Shown: positions 21,272 to 32,150 of the stretch, one piece after another
Numbering within the stretch: the first letter of the stretch is position 1
How the letters are laid out: each line of letters starts with the position of its first letter
Assembly: GCA_965153355.1 (NCBI GenBank)
Contig: OZ231126.1
Span: 86,676,001-86,740,000, forward strand
Length of the DNA: 64,000 bases
Source: Flaccisagitta enflata
Lineage: Eukaryota > Chaetognatha > Sagittoidea > Aphragmophora
Reading direction: 5' to 3'
Notes under the pieces: generated by a model
What the model saw: the letters and a program-made list of their open reading frames with translations, nothing else
The model's database searches: none
What the model was told of the DNA's origin: nothing
Position numbers and translations under genes: made by a program

Positions 21272-21490
21272 TGGAAGCGCCAAATTTTTGGTCTGCTTCC
21301 GCTTCCATTTTCAAAAAATTTTTCGCTTCCACTTCCATTTAAAATTTTTTTTCTGCTTCCACTTCCGCTTCCATTTCAAAAAATCTTTAAGCTTTTGCTT
21401 CCGCTTCTGCTTCTATTTTAATTTTTTTATCTACTTCTGCTTTTGCTTCCGCTTCCGCTTCCATTACCATTTCCACTATATAAAGCCTAT
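21272..21490 (+). repeat. CTTCCGCTTCCATTT irregular repeat
   Basis: Hexameric GCTTCC words with A/T-rich spacers. No coding signal. Confidence 0.6.
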
Positions 21491-22051
21491 ATTATTTTTT
21501 ATCTTATGACATAAAAGAAATTCAATTTCAATAGTACTTGATTCACAAGAATCCTGAATAATAAAAATAGATATTTTTTGTATAGAAGTGTATAGTTATA
21601 ATACTTGTATGAAAACCTTTGAGTATAGATATAAAAATGATATGAAAAAAAAATGTAATTTGTAAAAATGGAAAAGGCTACCCTTGCCTGGGTGTTTTAT
21701 TCTTAACTATACAGAATAAATCAAATTCATTTTTGGTACAATACAATATAACTATAAAAAAACTTAAAGATAGCTTGTTATACAAAAAATTCAAATTTAG
21801 ATTAATCATTATCAAAATGGCCAATTTGTAAATCAAGAGATGAGCATGACTGTTAGGCAGGCAATATAACAAACAAACAAAATAAACTAAGTATTAATAA
21901 CAATTCATAGGCTATAATGAGTTTTTGAATTGGATTGAATAAATGCTGCATGAAAATACTTTCATCTTTTTTTTGATAAAAAGCTTTATTACTATCTTGG
22001 AAAAAAGTTTATCGCATTATTGACTAAGGGGTGTTTTATAGACAAGATAAT

Positions 22052-22439
22052 TCAATCAACATGTCCGTAACAATCTTGATACTTGGTCTTGCCCTCCTCA
22101 GCCTTTTCAAATGCTCTCCTGCGTCTCAGCATGCTTTCGCACTGCAACTGAATGATGAGGTGATCTTCCTCCAGACCTTAGCGCGATTTTCTTTAGTCCT
22201 GCCATCCATGTTGCACATTCTCGACTTTGCCATAGCTACAATTGAGACCACTGTGATTCAATCAGATTAAGATCTGGGCTGTTTTTGGGCCAACTGGAGC
22301 AGTGTTTGACCTTTGACACTGTGCCTTTTATGCCATTGCTTCGTTGAAACAGGCAGTGAGCGGGCAAGCTATCTTCCACGAACCACGTTTCAAAAACACC
22401 ATTTTTATGCCATTTTTCTAAAGAGGTATCTATCTTCAT
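22052..22439 (-). pseudogene. Tc1/mariner-like transposase, C-terminal fragment with frameshift
   Basis: The minus strand encodes WFVEDSLPAHCLFQRSNG... then SSWPKNSPDLNLIESQW, matching the second Asp region (QDNAPxH) and the N-SPDLNPIE-W block with the final catalytic Glu of Tc1-like DDE transposases. It then hits a stop. In a shifted frame the family C-terminus continues as VWRKITSSF, and in another as CESMLRRRRAFEKAEEGKTK...HVD, the usual SMPRRxxAVIKAKGGxTKY end. The visible Asp-to-Glu spacing is 37 residues. The N-terminal helix-turn-helix domains and first Asp are missing. A dead copy. Confidence 0.8.
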
Positions 22440-22655
22440 TCAGCTCTCATTTCTTAACGGTTAGATGCACGGTAATGCGGTTGGCGCCAACTGCTAGAAA
22501 ATCCAAAGATGTTTCAGAATTTCACCAATTTTTCCTAGATTTTCTTATTTGTAAAGGAAATATGAGGCTTTGAGTGATGCGATAGACTTATTTCCCAGGT
22601 TGTAGTCGCAGACACACAACTCTACACCTTGCCGTGTCGGTCAGTATGCACTGCA

Positions 22656-23272
22656 CTATGAGCCAGATTAGCCCAGCTAAAGAAAATTCCCATACCCAGC
22701 CTCTAACCACCTAGCAACCACCCCAAAAGGCTCAAACCGCCTTCCTTATGAGCCAGATCAGCCCAGCTAAAGAAAATTCCCATACCCAGCCTCTAACCAC
22801 CCAGCAACCACCCCAAAAGGCTCAAACCACCTTCACTATGAGCCAGATCAGCCCAGCTAAAGAAAATTCCCATACCCAGCCTCTTACCACCCAGCAACCA
22901 CCCCAAAAGGCTCAAACCGCCTTCACTATGAGCCAGATCAGCTATCCCATACCCAGCCTCTAACCACCCAGCAACCACCCAAAAGGCTCAAATTAAAGCG
23001 GTTTTGAGCCTTTTGGGGTGGTTGCTGGGTGGTTAGAGGCTGGGTATGGGAATTTTCTTTAGCTGGGTCTGATCTGGGTCACAGTGAAGGCGGTTTTGAG
23101 CCTTTTGGGGTGGTTGCTGGGTGGTTAGAGGCTGGGTATGGGAATTTTCTTTAGCTGGGTCTGATCCGGGTCACAGTGAAGGCAGTTTTGAGCCTTTTGG
23201 GGTGGTTGCTGGGTGGTTAGAGGCTGGGTATGGGAATTTTCTTTAGCTGGGTCTGATCTGGGTCACAGTGGG
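22656..23272. repeat. Inverted 90-bp minisatellite (4 units one way, 3 the other)
   Basis: Direct units start ATGAGCCAGAT at 22,658, 22,748, 22,838 and 22,928 (90 bp; the last truncated). From about 22,996 three units of 92 bp run in reverse complement (GAGCCTTTTGGGGTGGTTGC). The whole can fold as a stem of about 270 bp. It is preceded at 22,603-22,650 by a fragment of a hairpin-ended MITE end. Confidence 0.9.
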
Positions 23273-23458
23273 ACGGGAGGCCGAGTCGAGTCATTTGACG
23301 GCCTGGAAGGTTTGATGACTTTGACATGTCAAACGACATACCTCAAGTTCAATGAATTTCAAGAGAGAATTATAAGTTGCGCTAAAACATGGTTAACCCC
23401 AATATGCAAATTAGCTTAGCGCCGGTGAAGGCGTGGCAGTTTTCTGGATGCGGAAAAT

Positions 23459-23530
23459 TGGTTTAGTACGTTCTGGTAAAATTTGTGTCTCATGGTGATT
23501 GAGGCGCGGGTTCGAATCTAGGTGTAGGTA
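23459..23530 (+). repeat. tRNA-derived SINE-like module
   Basis: TTGGTTTAGTACGTTCTGG as a loose A box and GCGGGTTCGAATCTAGG as a near-perfect B box. The acceptor stem does not close, so not a tRNA gene. Confidence 0.4.
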
Positions 23531-24109
23531 ATGTTATCTACTACTACGCAGAGTTACCAATCTTATCGGTCATCTGGCCAATAGCCGTTATTTTGCTTAA
23601 TTTTGTAGTCTCCTTGTAATGCGGCCGAGCCAGGCCAGCGGTTACTATTATCCACGTGCGGCAGTTGTTTCAATGTTAGCTAGCGGTGGTTATGAAACGT
23701 AGCCCGGTCTTTGAGGGCAAAACCGCGTTTAAATGGGGGGCGTGTGGTAATAGGACTAATGGACCTGACCTAGAGATGGACGGATGGGATGCCTGTCCGG
23801 GGGGTCGCATTACTATTCAGGGGAATATTGTCGGGAAAAAAGTCGAAGTCAGTCTTTGACTTTTTGACATATTCGAGAGAAACATGGTTTTCATTTTCTT
23901 ATGAGGAAGTTGAGCATCTCATCCGGCTGATTGAGGCCTTAGATGAAATTTATAGGGTAAGTAAATTTGATAATTTTCTTATTTGGCGCCTAGCAGAATG
24001 CTCTGCGACAAATATTTTTTGCACTATGATTTTTTAAAGATTTGTTTACGAAAAATTCACACTCAAAAAAAAATTTTCAGGTATAACTTTGTCTAATAAA
24101 TTAAACCTA

Positions 24110-25819
24110 GAAGGGCGCTTATTATACATGGGCCCCAATTTTTTTCCAATTATACGGAATTATACTGAAATTATACTGAATTATATAAAATTATACAAAG
24201 TTATACAGCCCTGGAGGGTCAGATTTACCAAAATTATACAGTATTATATTTGCGCAATATAACAGTTAGACAAAGTCTTATGCATATAATAATTATATTT
24301 TTCGGTATAACAATTATATTTGATTTATATAATGATTATATTTCCCCCCTCATTTGCATAATGTCGTTTTACCTGATATCTTGCTTTTTTGATTTTCTAT
24401 AAAGTTCTCATCAAAAGTGAGAACTTTTATAGATTCAGACTAAGCATCTATAGCTTAAGTCTTTTCCTATAAAGTTCGCATTAAAAATGCAAACATTTAT
24501 AGAACAAGACTAAGCATATAGAGCAAGTCTGTCTAAAGCTATCGGCAGAACGTCATGGATCATACTGGGCCAGATAGCGTACTTAAAGATTTTTTTCTAT
24601 TTTTTATATTCAACATTTTGAACTGGAATGGTCTACAGGCAGTAATACAGTAACTATCACATAATAACTACATATGTTGGATAAATCATAAGATAACATC
24701 ATTGAGCTAATTCCCTATGTCAACTTAACATGTGTATAAAGTTTCATTATAAACTTTAAAGAAAAGGGCAAGATATTAGGCAAAATGTTCTGAGCTACTT
24801 TATGCAAATGATACCGGGTGGACTTAAAAAAAGTAGCTCTGTATCTGAATAAAAGAAAAACTGTTTATAACTGCTTATTATGTGAATATTTGAAATGATG
24901 AATCTCTGTATTTGTAAATATGATCAAAATATACAAATTCAAATTATGTGTGATAAACCAAAATATTTTTTCTGAGCATTATTGCTTGTTTTTAACTAAA
25001 AACAATACATGATTATTATTAGTGTTTTAGGTATGCATTTAGTTTTTCACATAAAAAGTTTTGGTTTTTATGGTTTCCCAAGACCCACATTTATTCAACT
25101 ATCTTCATTCAAATGTAAATTCTGTTTAAATCATTGATTTTTAATCAAATTTAAGCAAAATTCTTTAAGTGGTCCGTAATTCAATTTAGTTTTTTAAAAA
25201 TAAAATGAAAAATATTTATCCTGCTAAAAAATGTGCATAATGAAATATGTAGGCGACGATCATATTTAGATAGCTAAAAAACAATTTTTTACCTAGGAGA
25301 AATTTTAAAAATAATATTAAAAAGATTAAAAGCTACCTTTTTAAAGACCACCCGTTATATATGATATATAATTTTGCCAATTATAATAGTTATATATACT
25401 TTTCATTGAAGTCCATTTTTTAGCCAAAGTCTATCTATTAGTATAATTGTTATATATGTACACAATTTTTTCGATTTTTGGAAAAAAAATATTTTTCTCT
25501 CGACACATGCACTGCAAGCCAACCTGAAACTTTCCCAGTGGTAAAAAAGGCCGCACAACCTTTTAAGAGGAAACTAGTGGTCGTGCTCTTTGTATAATTG
25601 TTATATTTTTGGTTAATGTGCTTTTTATATTTCGAAACAATAGATTCATCGACTCCAATAACCTCCCCTATGTCATTCCCGTTGTTGCTATGTTTCTGCA
25701 CTTGTTTTTTTTTCGATGTTTTCGGAAGTGCCGGTATAATTCTGTATAATTTCGCTGAAAATCGCCTTGGGGATGAATGTAATAATTATATAAAATCGCA
25801 AGTATAATAAGCACCCCTT
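24110..25819. mobile_element. 1.7-kb TA-flanked TIR element with GTATAATT words
   Basis: GAAGGGCGCTTATTATAC at the left and GTATAATAAGCACCCCTT at the right, with TA at 24108-24109 and 25820-25821. AATTATAC words recur many times inside both ends. On the minus strand near 25,700-25,590 a short frame reads NDIGEVIGVDESIVSKYKKH, which looks like a helix-turn-helix remnant. No DDE core is recognisable. Size, TA target and HTH trace suggest an ancient IS630-Tc1-mariner relative. Confidence 0.6.
24397..24536 (+). repeat. 70-bp tandem duplication, each copy with a stem-loop
   Basis: CTATAAAGTTCTCA...TGAGAACTTTTATAG (24397-24432) and CTATAAAGTTCGCATT...AATGCAAACATTTATAG (24467-24502) are both hairpins. 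Each is followed by an AGACTAAGCAT block. Confidence 0.6.
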
Positions 25820-25869
25820 TAGAAATAATTTTCATGATAATTATTAGATTTCGAAATTTTTTTTTTGAG

Positions 25870-26507
25870 TGCAAATTGAATTTTTTTTGATTTATTATGA
25901 TTTTAAATATGATCAATAAAAGAGTGTATTTATGTTTGTTTGAGCATACATATACAAGAAAACATGTTTATGAGCATAGCTGCTCATCTGTGAGAGTGTT
26001 TTTGTGCATTTTAGCTCATTTAGCTCATTTAGCTCATTTTGCTCATTTTGCTCATATTGCTCAATCTTTTTTCTCTGATTTCAAATGCGATAAATGAATT
26101 ACTATTTTGATACATCTTAAAGCAAGCAGATACGAAAAAGCATGTCAGTGAGCATAAGCACTCTTCTGTGAGAGTGTTTTTAAGTATTCTAGCTCACTTA
26201 GCTCATTTAGCTCAGTCTTTTTTTTATTTTTAATGGGATAAATAAATAAATATTTGATGTGAGCTTGCAAATACAAGATAGCTGATTGTCTGAATAAGTG
26301 ATTTTGATTATTTTAGCTCATCTACCTCATTTGGCTCAGTCCTATCTTTCTCTGATTTTCTGTGCAATCAATCATAAAAAATCAGCACTTGATTTGATCT
26401 AACAAATAAAAAGATTTGCAGTGACTGGAAACAAAAGCTTGGTGAAAAGACACCAATGCTTACGACTTTTTCCTCACGGCGACAGCCGCCATTACTGGTA
26501 AACCTTT
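25870..26507 (-). repeat. Dispersed repeat with AGCTCATTT tandem motif (copy 2)
   Basis: In reverse it starts with the TAATGGCGGCTGTCGCCG terminus at 26,495-26,478, then GTGAGGAAAAAGTCGTAAGC, and carries several AGCTCATTTAGCTCATTT stretches. The region looks like two or three diverged internal duplicates. Confidence 0.6.
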
Positions 26508-26867
26508 ACTCACTTTTATGCAATGTCCCACTTCTAGACTCTTGATTGGTTAATGAGCCATAAATTCACTTGTATCGCATATTCTTTCGGGGAGGGGTGG
26601 CATCGGTTCTTACGATTATTCACTCGTGTATAGGATGTGGATTGATTAACAACGCTCTCTTGTTATTTCCAAACTTGTGTTCTCTTATTAACTCCATAGA
26701 TTAGTCTGTCGGTCAGTTACGCAGACTAGGCAATACCACTCAACCTTGCCAACCACCATCTGGTAAACTCAGGTTTATCACAATAGTATGGAAATGCACC
26801 ATTGCAAAATGAAACAAATTTTCAAGTCATTAGAACCATGACATCTAGGACAATTGAGCTGTCTGGC

Positions 26868-27316
26868 TCAGTTTTTTTCTGATTTCAAATACTATAAATA
26901 AACAAATATTTTGATACATATTTAAGCAAGCAGATACAAAAAAGCATGTCAGTGAGCATAGCTGCTCATCTGTGAGGGTTTTTAAGTATTCTAACTCACT
27001 TAGTTCATTTAGCTATTTTTTTTTCTGATTTTAATGGGATAAATAAATGAATGTTTTGATGTGAGCATGCAAATACAAGAAAGCATGTTAGTGAGCATAG
27101 CTGGTTGTCTGGTTGAGTGATTTTGAGCATTTTAGCTCATCTAGCTCATTTGGCTCAGTCGTATTTTTTTCTGATTTTCAGTGCAATCAATACATACAAT
27201 TGCTCTTGATTTGGTCTAATGAATAAAAAAATTTGCAGTGACTAAAGCCAAGCTTGGTGAAAAGTGACCAATGCTTACGACTTTTTTCCTCACGGCGACA
27301 GCCGCCATTACTGACA
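26868..27316 (-). repeat. Dispersed repeat with AGCTCATTT tandem motif (copy 3)
   Basis: Same order as copy 2: AGCTCAT motifs, TTGCAGTGACT, AAGCTTGGTGAAAAGTGACC, and the CGGCGACAGCCGCCATTACT terminus. It is directly followed by a hairpin-ended MITE. Confidence 0.65.
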
Positions 27317-27317
27317 A

Positions 27318-27464
27318 CGGCCTTTAAAGAATGACTCAGAATGACTTAGAATGACTTAGAATGACTAAAAACAGTAAAGTGTGACGGACGCACTGACGAA
27401 GGACGGACAAACGGACGCACCGACAAAGCGGGGTGTCGAGTCACGTAGCACGCGACTAAAATAA
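27318..27464 (+). mobile_element. Hairpin-ended MITE, 3' half behind AATGACTTAG units
   Basis: AATGACTTAGAATGACTTAG, then the GGACGGACAAACGGACGCAC tract, then the AGTCACGTAGCACGCGACT hairpin and AAAA. The minisatellite is joined to the MITE at the same place as in the 9.4-kb copy. A C17 tract follows at 27,485-27,501. Confidence 0.75.
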
Positions 27465-28194
27465 AAGATAAACTGTTGTCCAACCCCCCCCCCCCCCCCC
27501 CATCAGCCAAGCACAGGCGTGTACATAAAGTTGAACAATCTCTCCCCCTCCGGGGAGGGGGGAATAAAATCAAAGGGTTTGGAGATGGGGAAGAAATCGA
27601 AGGGTGGAAAAGAAGAAAAAAAACAAAAGTTTACAAGATTTTACACTTTTAGATAGCAGTTCCAAAAGTGAGTAAAGTTATTCGATGAGAAAATTTTATT
27701 AGAGAGAAAATTTTACCCAAGCCCTTTGCATAAGCCCTGGTGAAGCTCAACTGTACTGTTAAATAGATAGAATGATTACCTTTAATTACAAGCCAAAAAG
27801 TCGCGATGTAAAAAGGGAGGCGTTGAAACAACATCGTTGTTTTATCAAAAATGTTTGTTTATGTTTAGGTTAACAAGATACATTCACAATTCCTTTAATG
27901 CTTTGACCCGGATCTCGAGAGAGTAATTTTCTTAACGCTTCTGAAAACGACCAATAGTTACAAACTGTTCGATTATTTACCAATTGATTCTTTCAGTTGT
28001 CATGTTATTCATAAGTCATTAATCCAAAATCACTTTAATCAACAGTAATGGCGGCTATCGCCGACTGGAATAAAGCCGTTAACATGAGATTTCCTTCTCT
28101 TTGTCAATTACAGTAATTCGAATCTTTATAAGTATTGGTTGATCGAAAATCGGTTACGTAACTCATGATATTCATTTCCATTTATGACCAATTT

Positions 28195-28308
28195 TAGCAC
28201 GCGACTCTGCCGTGTCGGTCGGAAATATTTCTAAATTGCGAGCGGTTTTCGCATTACGGCTCCTGCCCAACTGTCCACGACTGTCTTGCCTTGTATCCGG
28301 CCTTGTTG
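28195..28308 (-). mobile_element. Hairpin-ended MITE, short
   Basis: Reverse copy without the long tetranucleotide tract: CACGCGACTCTGCCGTGTCG, CTGCCCAACTGTCCACGACT and TGTATCCGGCCTTGTTGA. Confidence 0.7.
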
Positions 28309-28439
28309 ATTAATCAATCTGCATCACTGAGATCCTCATGAGACTTCTGCTTGGCACTACTGGAAAGAAATAGAACTTAGTCTTTTAGAAAATAGTCCTC
28401 GACTGTGAAATATGTTAACGAATGGCGAAATATGGTCCA

Positions 28440-29262
28440 GCTAGCAGTGCTAAAAAAGAAGGGCGAAAAACTACTTGAAAACTGCCAAACAAGTGGTGAA
28501 AGCGGCAAAAAAATCCATACAAAGACGAAACATATCTACGAGGCATTAACAAATGACGTCTACTGAGCTGAACCTATGAAGGCTATCGTAGAAGGAAACA
28601 AACAAAGAAAAAGGACTATCTTCTTGGCTCAAAACGGAATGCTTGAATGCGGAAATAACATGAAGGGAACTGTTCCGGAGATATGCCCACTATGTAATAT
28701 CCCAGATGATGAAAATAATAGACTCAATATGTGTCTGAAGTGGGAAAACACAAGCAATCGCAAAATTGATTTTAATGATATCTACCACTCAGATAGTAAA
28801 AAACTGAATCAAGTGATTAATGAAAAAGAGAAAAAGTGGGAATTGACGTATACAAATGGCAGAATGAAAAAGTAAAAAGAGATTGTCTGCGATTATGTAG
28901 TATGATGTCTAAACATAGAACTAATTCTTGACTTTTTCAACTTTTTATGTTTTGATTTGTTTTTTTGTCTTCCTCTATATAAGTGAGTATTTGAATTGGT
29001 TTTGTCTGATAAATTGGGATCGCTTTTTGGTCGTACATATGTTTTACAAACATAGCTATAGTTGCGATGTTAACGTACGCTAATTATATACTTATATTAT
29101 TCTGTTTTGTCTGAGTAATGATTTCACGCGTTTTTTTTTTTTTTTTGAACTTTATGTATTTGTACAATGAAATATTGTACAGCTCATTTACATGAAATTT
29201 CTAAAAGTGTATTTTACTTGCACAAATGAGCATAAATCCAATCCAATCCAATCCAAAACGAT
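28440..29262 (+). pseudogene. LINE ORF2 C-terminal fragment with 3' UTR and (AATCC)n tail
   Basis: A frame with one TGA (near 28,561) encodes KKGEKLLENCQ...IYEALTNDVY, stop, then AEPMKAIVEGNKQRKRT... and ICPLCNIPDDENNRLNMCLKW, a Cys/His cluster like those near the C-terminus of invertebrate non-LTR polyproteins. It ends at 28,875. The 3' UTR ends in repeated AATCC units at 29,240-29,262, a typical LINE terminus. 5'-truncated. The clade is not determined. Confidence 0.55.
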
Positions 29263-29529
29263 CATTGATGCTCCTTTTCATCATCGGCATACCTCTTCAT
29301 CGTCGTTGGTGTCTTTCTTCATCATCATTATCGCTCTCATCGCACACTGTACCACAGATAAATCTGCTGAGCAGTTTCCTTATGTCTAAGATTTATTTAT
29401 GCCTTTCATTGACAGAGGAGGGCACTCCGATCAACTGCAAGAGTTTGCAATGAAAAAGATAAGAACAACTTAGGGGAAGACCTTACTGCCATTTTAGAAT
29501 AACACAATCAAATTATCGTCAAAAGTCAG

Positions 29530-29755
29530 AAATAAGGATGGTCTTGAGGTGACACACTTGCTTTTTGCTCACAAAGTTCTGAGTTCGAATCTCGTAAGTC
29601 ACATTCATTTTTCCTTTGAAAAATTCCTCTCAGTATGTTTGGCATCATTGGAGCAGAATTTTGAGAATCAAAAGTACTAATTACAGATGAGAAACGAACC
29701 CAAGACTTTTCAGTCAAAGTTGAATGACTTATCAAGGCGCCACTGGCAATACCAG
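29530..29755. repeat. Pair of convergent tRNA-like modules
   Basis: Plus: GGTCTTGAGGTGACACAC with B box GAGTTCGAATCTCG at 29,578-29,591. Minus: GCCAGTGGCGCCTTGATAAG with B box GGGTTCGTTTCTC. The modules face each other over about 220 bp. Neither folds as an intact tRNA. Confidence 0.4.
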
Positions 29756-30049
29756 CTTTGTAGTTAAGCCTGTTTTAATTGTATCTTCATACAGTCTTCC
29801 TCTTCCTTATCTACTCTCCTTATTTTTATCCTCTTCCTCTTCCTCACTTTGCCATTCTTGTTGATGGAAAGATCGGGATTCAGCTGGACATCGTAGCTGA
29901 AAACCATTGCTGCCAGAATGACTTTCCATCTACCTTGAGCACCAAAGCGGCACCAATATGCACATAAGCTACATATTTGGAATGTGCTCAGTCTCCTTTA
30001 TGCAATGGTGTTAAAATTTTTTTGATGAGGCATGATGAGGGCATTGCCC

Positions 30050-30751
30050 CTTTTTACTGCAATATCTTGGAGAAAAAAAAACTTTTTTCATTTTTTTTTC
30101 ACTCACCCCCTTATTCTAACCCCCTTTAAGTAGGGTAGGGGCTCGATTGCCTAGGTTGGAGATTGCCTTTACTCACCATTTTTTTGTCAAAATTAATGTA
30201 TTAGGGGATGAATGATACAATTTTTATACTCATTTTACTCATTTTCATTCAGGGGCCCGCATATTTAAAGCAAGAGGTGAGATGCGGAAAAATCGCAAAA
30301 ATGAGAAAAATTGTTTGATTTGTTGCTTTACTTGTTTCTTATATTTTCTCAACGGATTGATAAAAAACCTTGGGATTGGTCTTGTTTGAGAGTCAGTTAG
30401 TAGATGAATATTAAATTTTTAGAAATAGATAAAAGTTACCCTGAGGGGTAACTGGGGTCCTCTTGAGACCTCAAACTAGCCAAAAAGTCAAAATAACACG
30501 GTTTTTGTTGTAATTACTCCTCTGAGTGCAATGGAAATATAATCTTAATGTAAACATACAGATATATCTGATGGTGGGGTACACAAACAAGGCCTAAAGG
30601 CCCATGAGGGGCCAACATAGGGACCCTAAACAGCTCAAAACCATAAATAGTGACCAAAACTTGCATTTTTTATAGTTTTTTTCTTCTTAAAGACAATGAA
30701 GTGCCAAATAATCCGTTCAGATACTGCCATCTAATGCAAGAGAACTAAATG
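30050..30751. repeat. Left arm of a diverged 0.7-kb inverted repeat
   Basis: Matches 34,430-35,150 in reverse complement at several collinear points: AGTAGGGTAGGGGCTCGAT, TTGGTCTTGTTTGA, GTTCAGATACTGCCATCTAA. The arms enclose about 3.7 kb, including a retrotransposon. Confidence 0.6.
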
Positions 30752-30767
30752 GAAATAAAAGTACATT

Positions 30768-30942
30768 GAACCTTCAGTAGAGCGCATTCAAAGGGACTGG
30801 GCTTAATTATGCCTTATAATGAAGCTGCCTTATTGCCAACATAAGAATAACTACAAAATATCTCATGATCATGGGACTGCAGGTTGTATGCCTCATAGGC
30901 AGGCATGCCTTATTAGCGGGTGCGCTCTAGTAAAGGTTTTAC
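30768..30942. mobile_element. Small TIR MITE (AGAGCGCA type)
   Basis: AACCTTCAGTAGAGCGCATT at the left and GGTGCGCTCTAGTAAAGGTT at the right are inverted. The same ends occur at 36,340-36,485 and, single, near 27,745. Related in form to the GAAGCCCGCTCTAACGGA element at 45,773. Confidence 0.55.
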
Positions 30943-31679
30943 AACCCCTGATGGGCCATTCCTAAGGGCCCAAACGACCCACAAAATCCAAAAATAATTA
31001 AGATCTTAATATTTTTTTTGTTTCAAAGTGGATGGACTGGTTTATCACTCGTGTATACTGTTAATGGAATATCATTCTAATTATTCATTCATGATTTTTA
31101 TTCATTCATCCAATTATTCATTCATTCATTCATTCCTTCATACATACATTCATTTATTTAGCACCATAATTCCATGTTTAACAGCCAAGTGACATGGACC
31201 TCTGATTTCATCTTTTGAACAAAATTAACCTTTTAGTGCAGATTTTTCCATTCTTTTCAAATGATCACGGCAGAAGCTTAGGTCAAAGAAGTTACAGAGT
31301 TGCTTGAGGTTTTAATGCTTGGACAACAGATGACAAAAATGCAGAAGCAAACTAGGTTGCCACTGACATCTGAAAGAACAGGCTATGGTCAGAGAATCTT
31401 AGTTGGCTAAGATAGAAATTAATTTCAAATAGAAGAAAGAAACTAAGGTTAATTCACTTTGAGTGTAGCAAAAGTGGAAAGTGCAAGATTTATGCTGTTG
31501 GCCTGGAGGGCTTGAGCAAAAAACATAGTCTTGGCTAATTCCCTCAGTTGGGAATTTTTAATAACAGGTTCACTGTCCATCTTTCTGGTGCCTAAAGATT
31601 AATCAATGATGGCTAAGATGGAAAAATTCCTGGAATTAATGTCAGTTTGACAATGTTAGAATTGACTCAGTTTTAATTG
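30943..31679. other. Non-coding stretch
   Basis: 31,085-31,165 is an irregular (ATTC)n tract. The remainder shows no exon or element ends. Confidence 0.4.
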
Positions 31680-31862
31680 CCTGCTACAGGACTCTACACC
31701 CCACTTTGTCCATCAGGGTCTATCAGGATCAGTCTGCCACAATTTTACTTTGTTTTTTTTATTATTTGACCTCTTTACTCCTGCCCATATAGCCTATGGA
31801 CCTCAAATATAGCCCCTGTCCACCCACACGCAACTGGGGCAACTGTGTTTCCTGGCTTGTTC
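31680..31862 (-). mobile_element. Hairpin-ended MITE, full-length but decayed
   Basis: GGACTCTACACCCCACTTTG 3' end, GACCTC..CTCCTGCCC core, ATATAGCCCCTGTCCACCCA, and CACGCAACTGGGG 5' end. The tetranucleotide tract is degraded. Followed by an A-rich AAAAC/AAAAAGAAC repeat at 31,926-32,038. Confidence 0.65.
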
Positions 31863-32150
31863 AAGAAGAGACTGAATGAACAAGTCTCCTGATTCCCTTA
31901 CATATTCACATTCATTTTCAATGTTGAAAAAAACAAAACAAAACAAAAGCAAAAAAGAACAAAAACAAAACAAAAGCAAAAAAGAACAAAAAAACAAAAA
32001 ACAAAACAAAACAAACATAAAAAGAACAAAAAAAAAAGCTGTAAAAAGCCTATTGCACTTTATACAGGAGGATATCAAGCTGCAAGTCATAATTTTTAAG
32101 TATGAGCAGGAGCTTCTTATCAATTGATCAGTTATGATATAAATCATTGA

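Noticed and set aside
22313-22573. Plus-strand 86-residue frame
   Set aside because: Antisense to the transposase fragment, which has clear family motifs.
22748-22963. Repeat protein frame MSQISPAKENSHTQPL
   Set aside because: A 90-bp unit is divisible by three, so a frame stays open by chance; the inverted half breaks it and there is no gene context.
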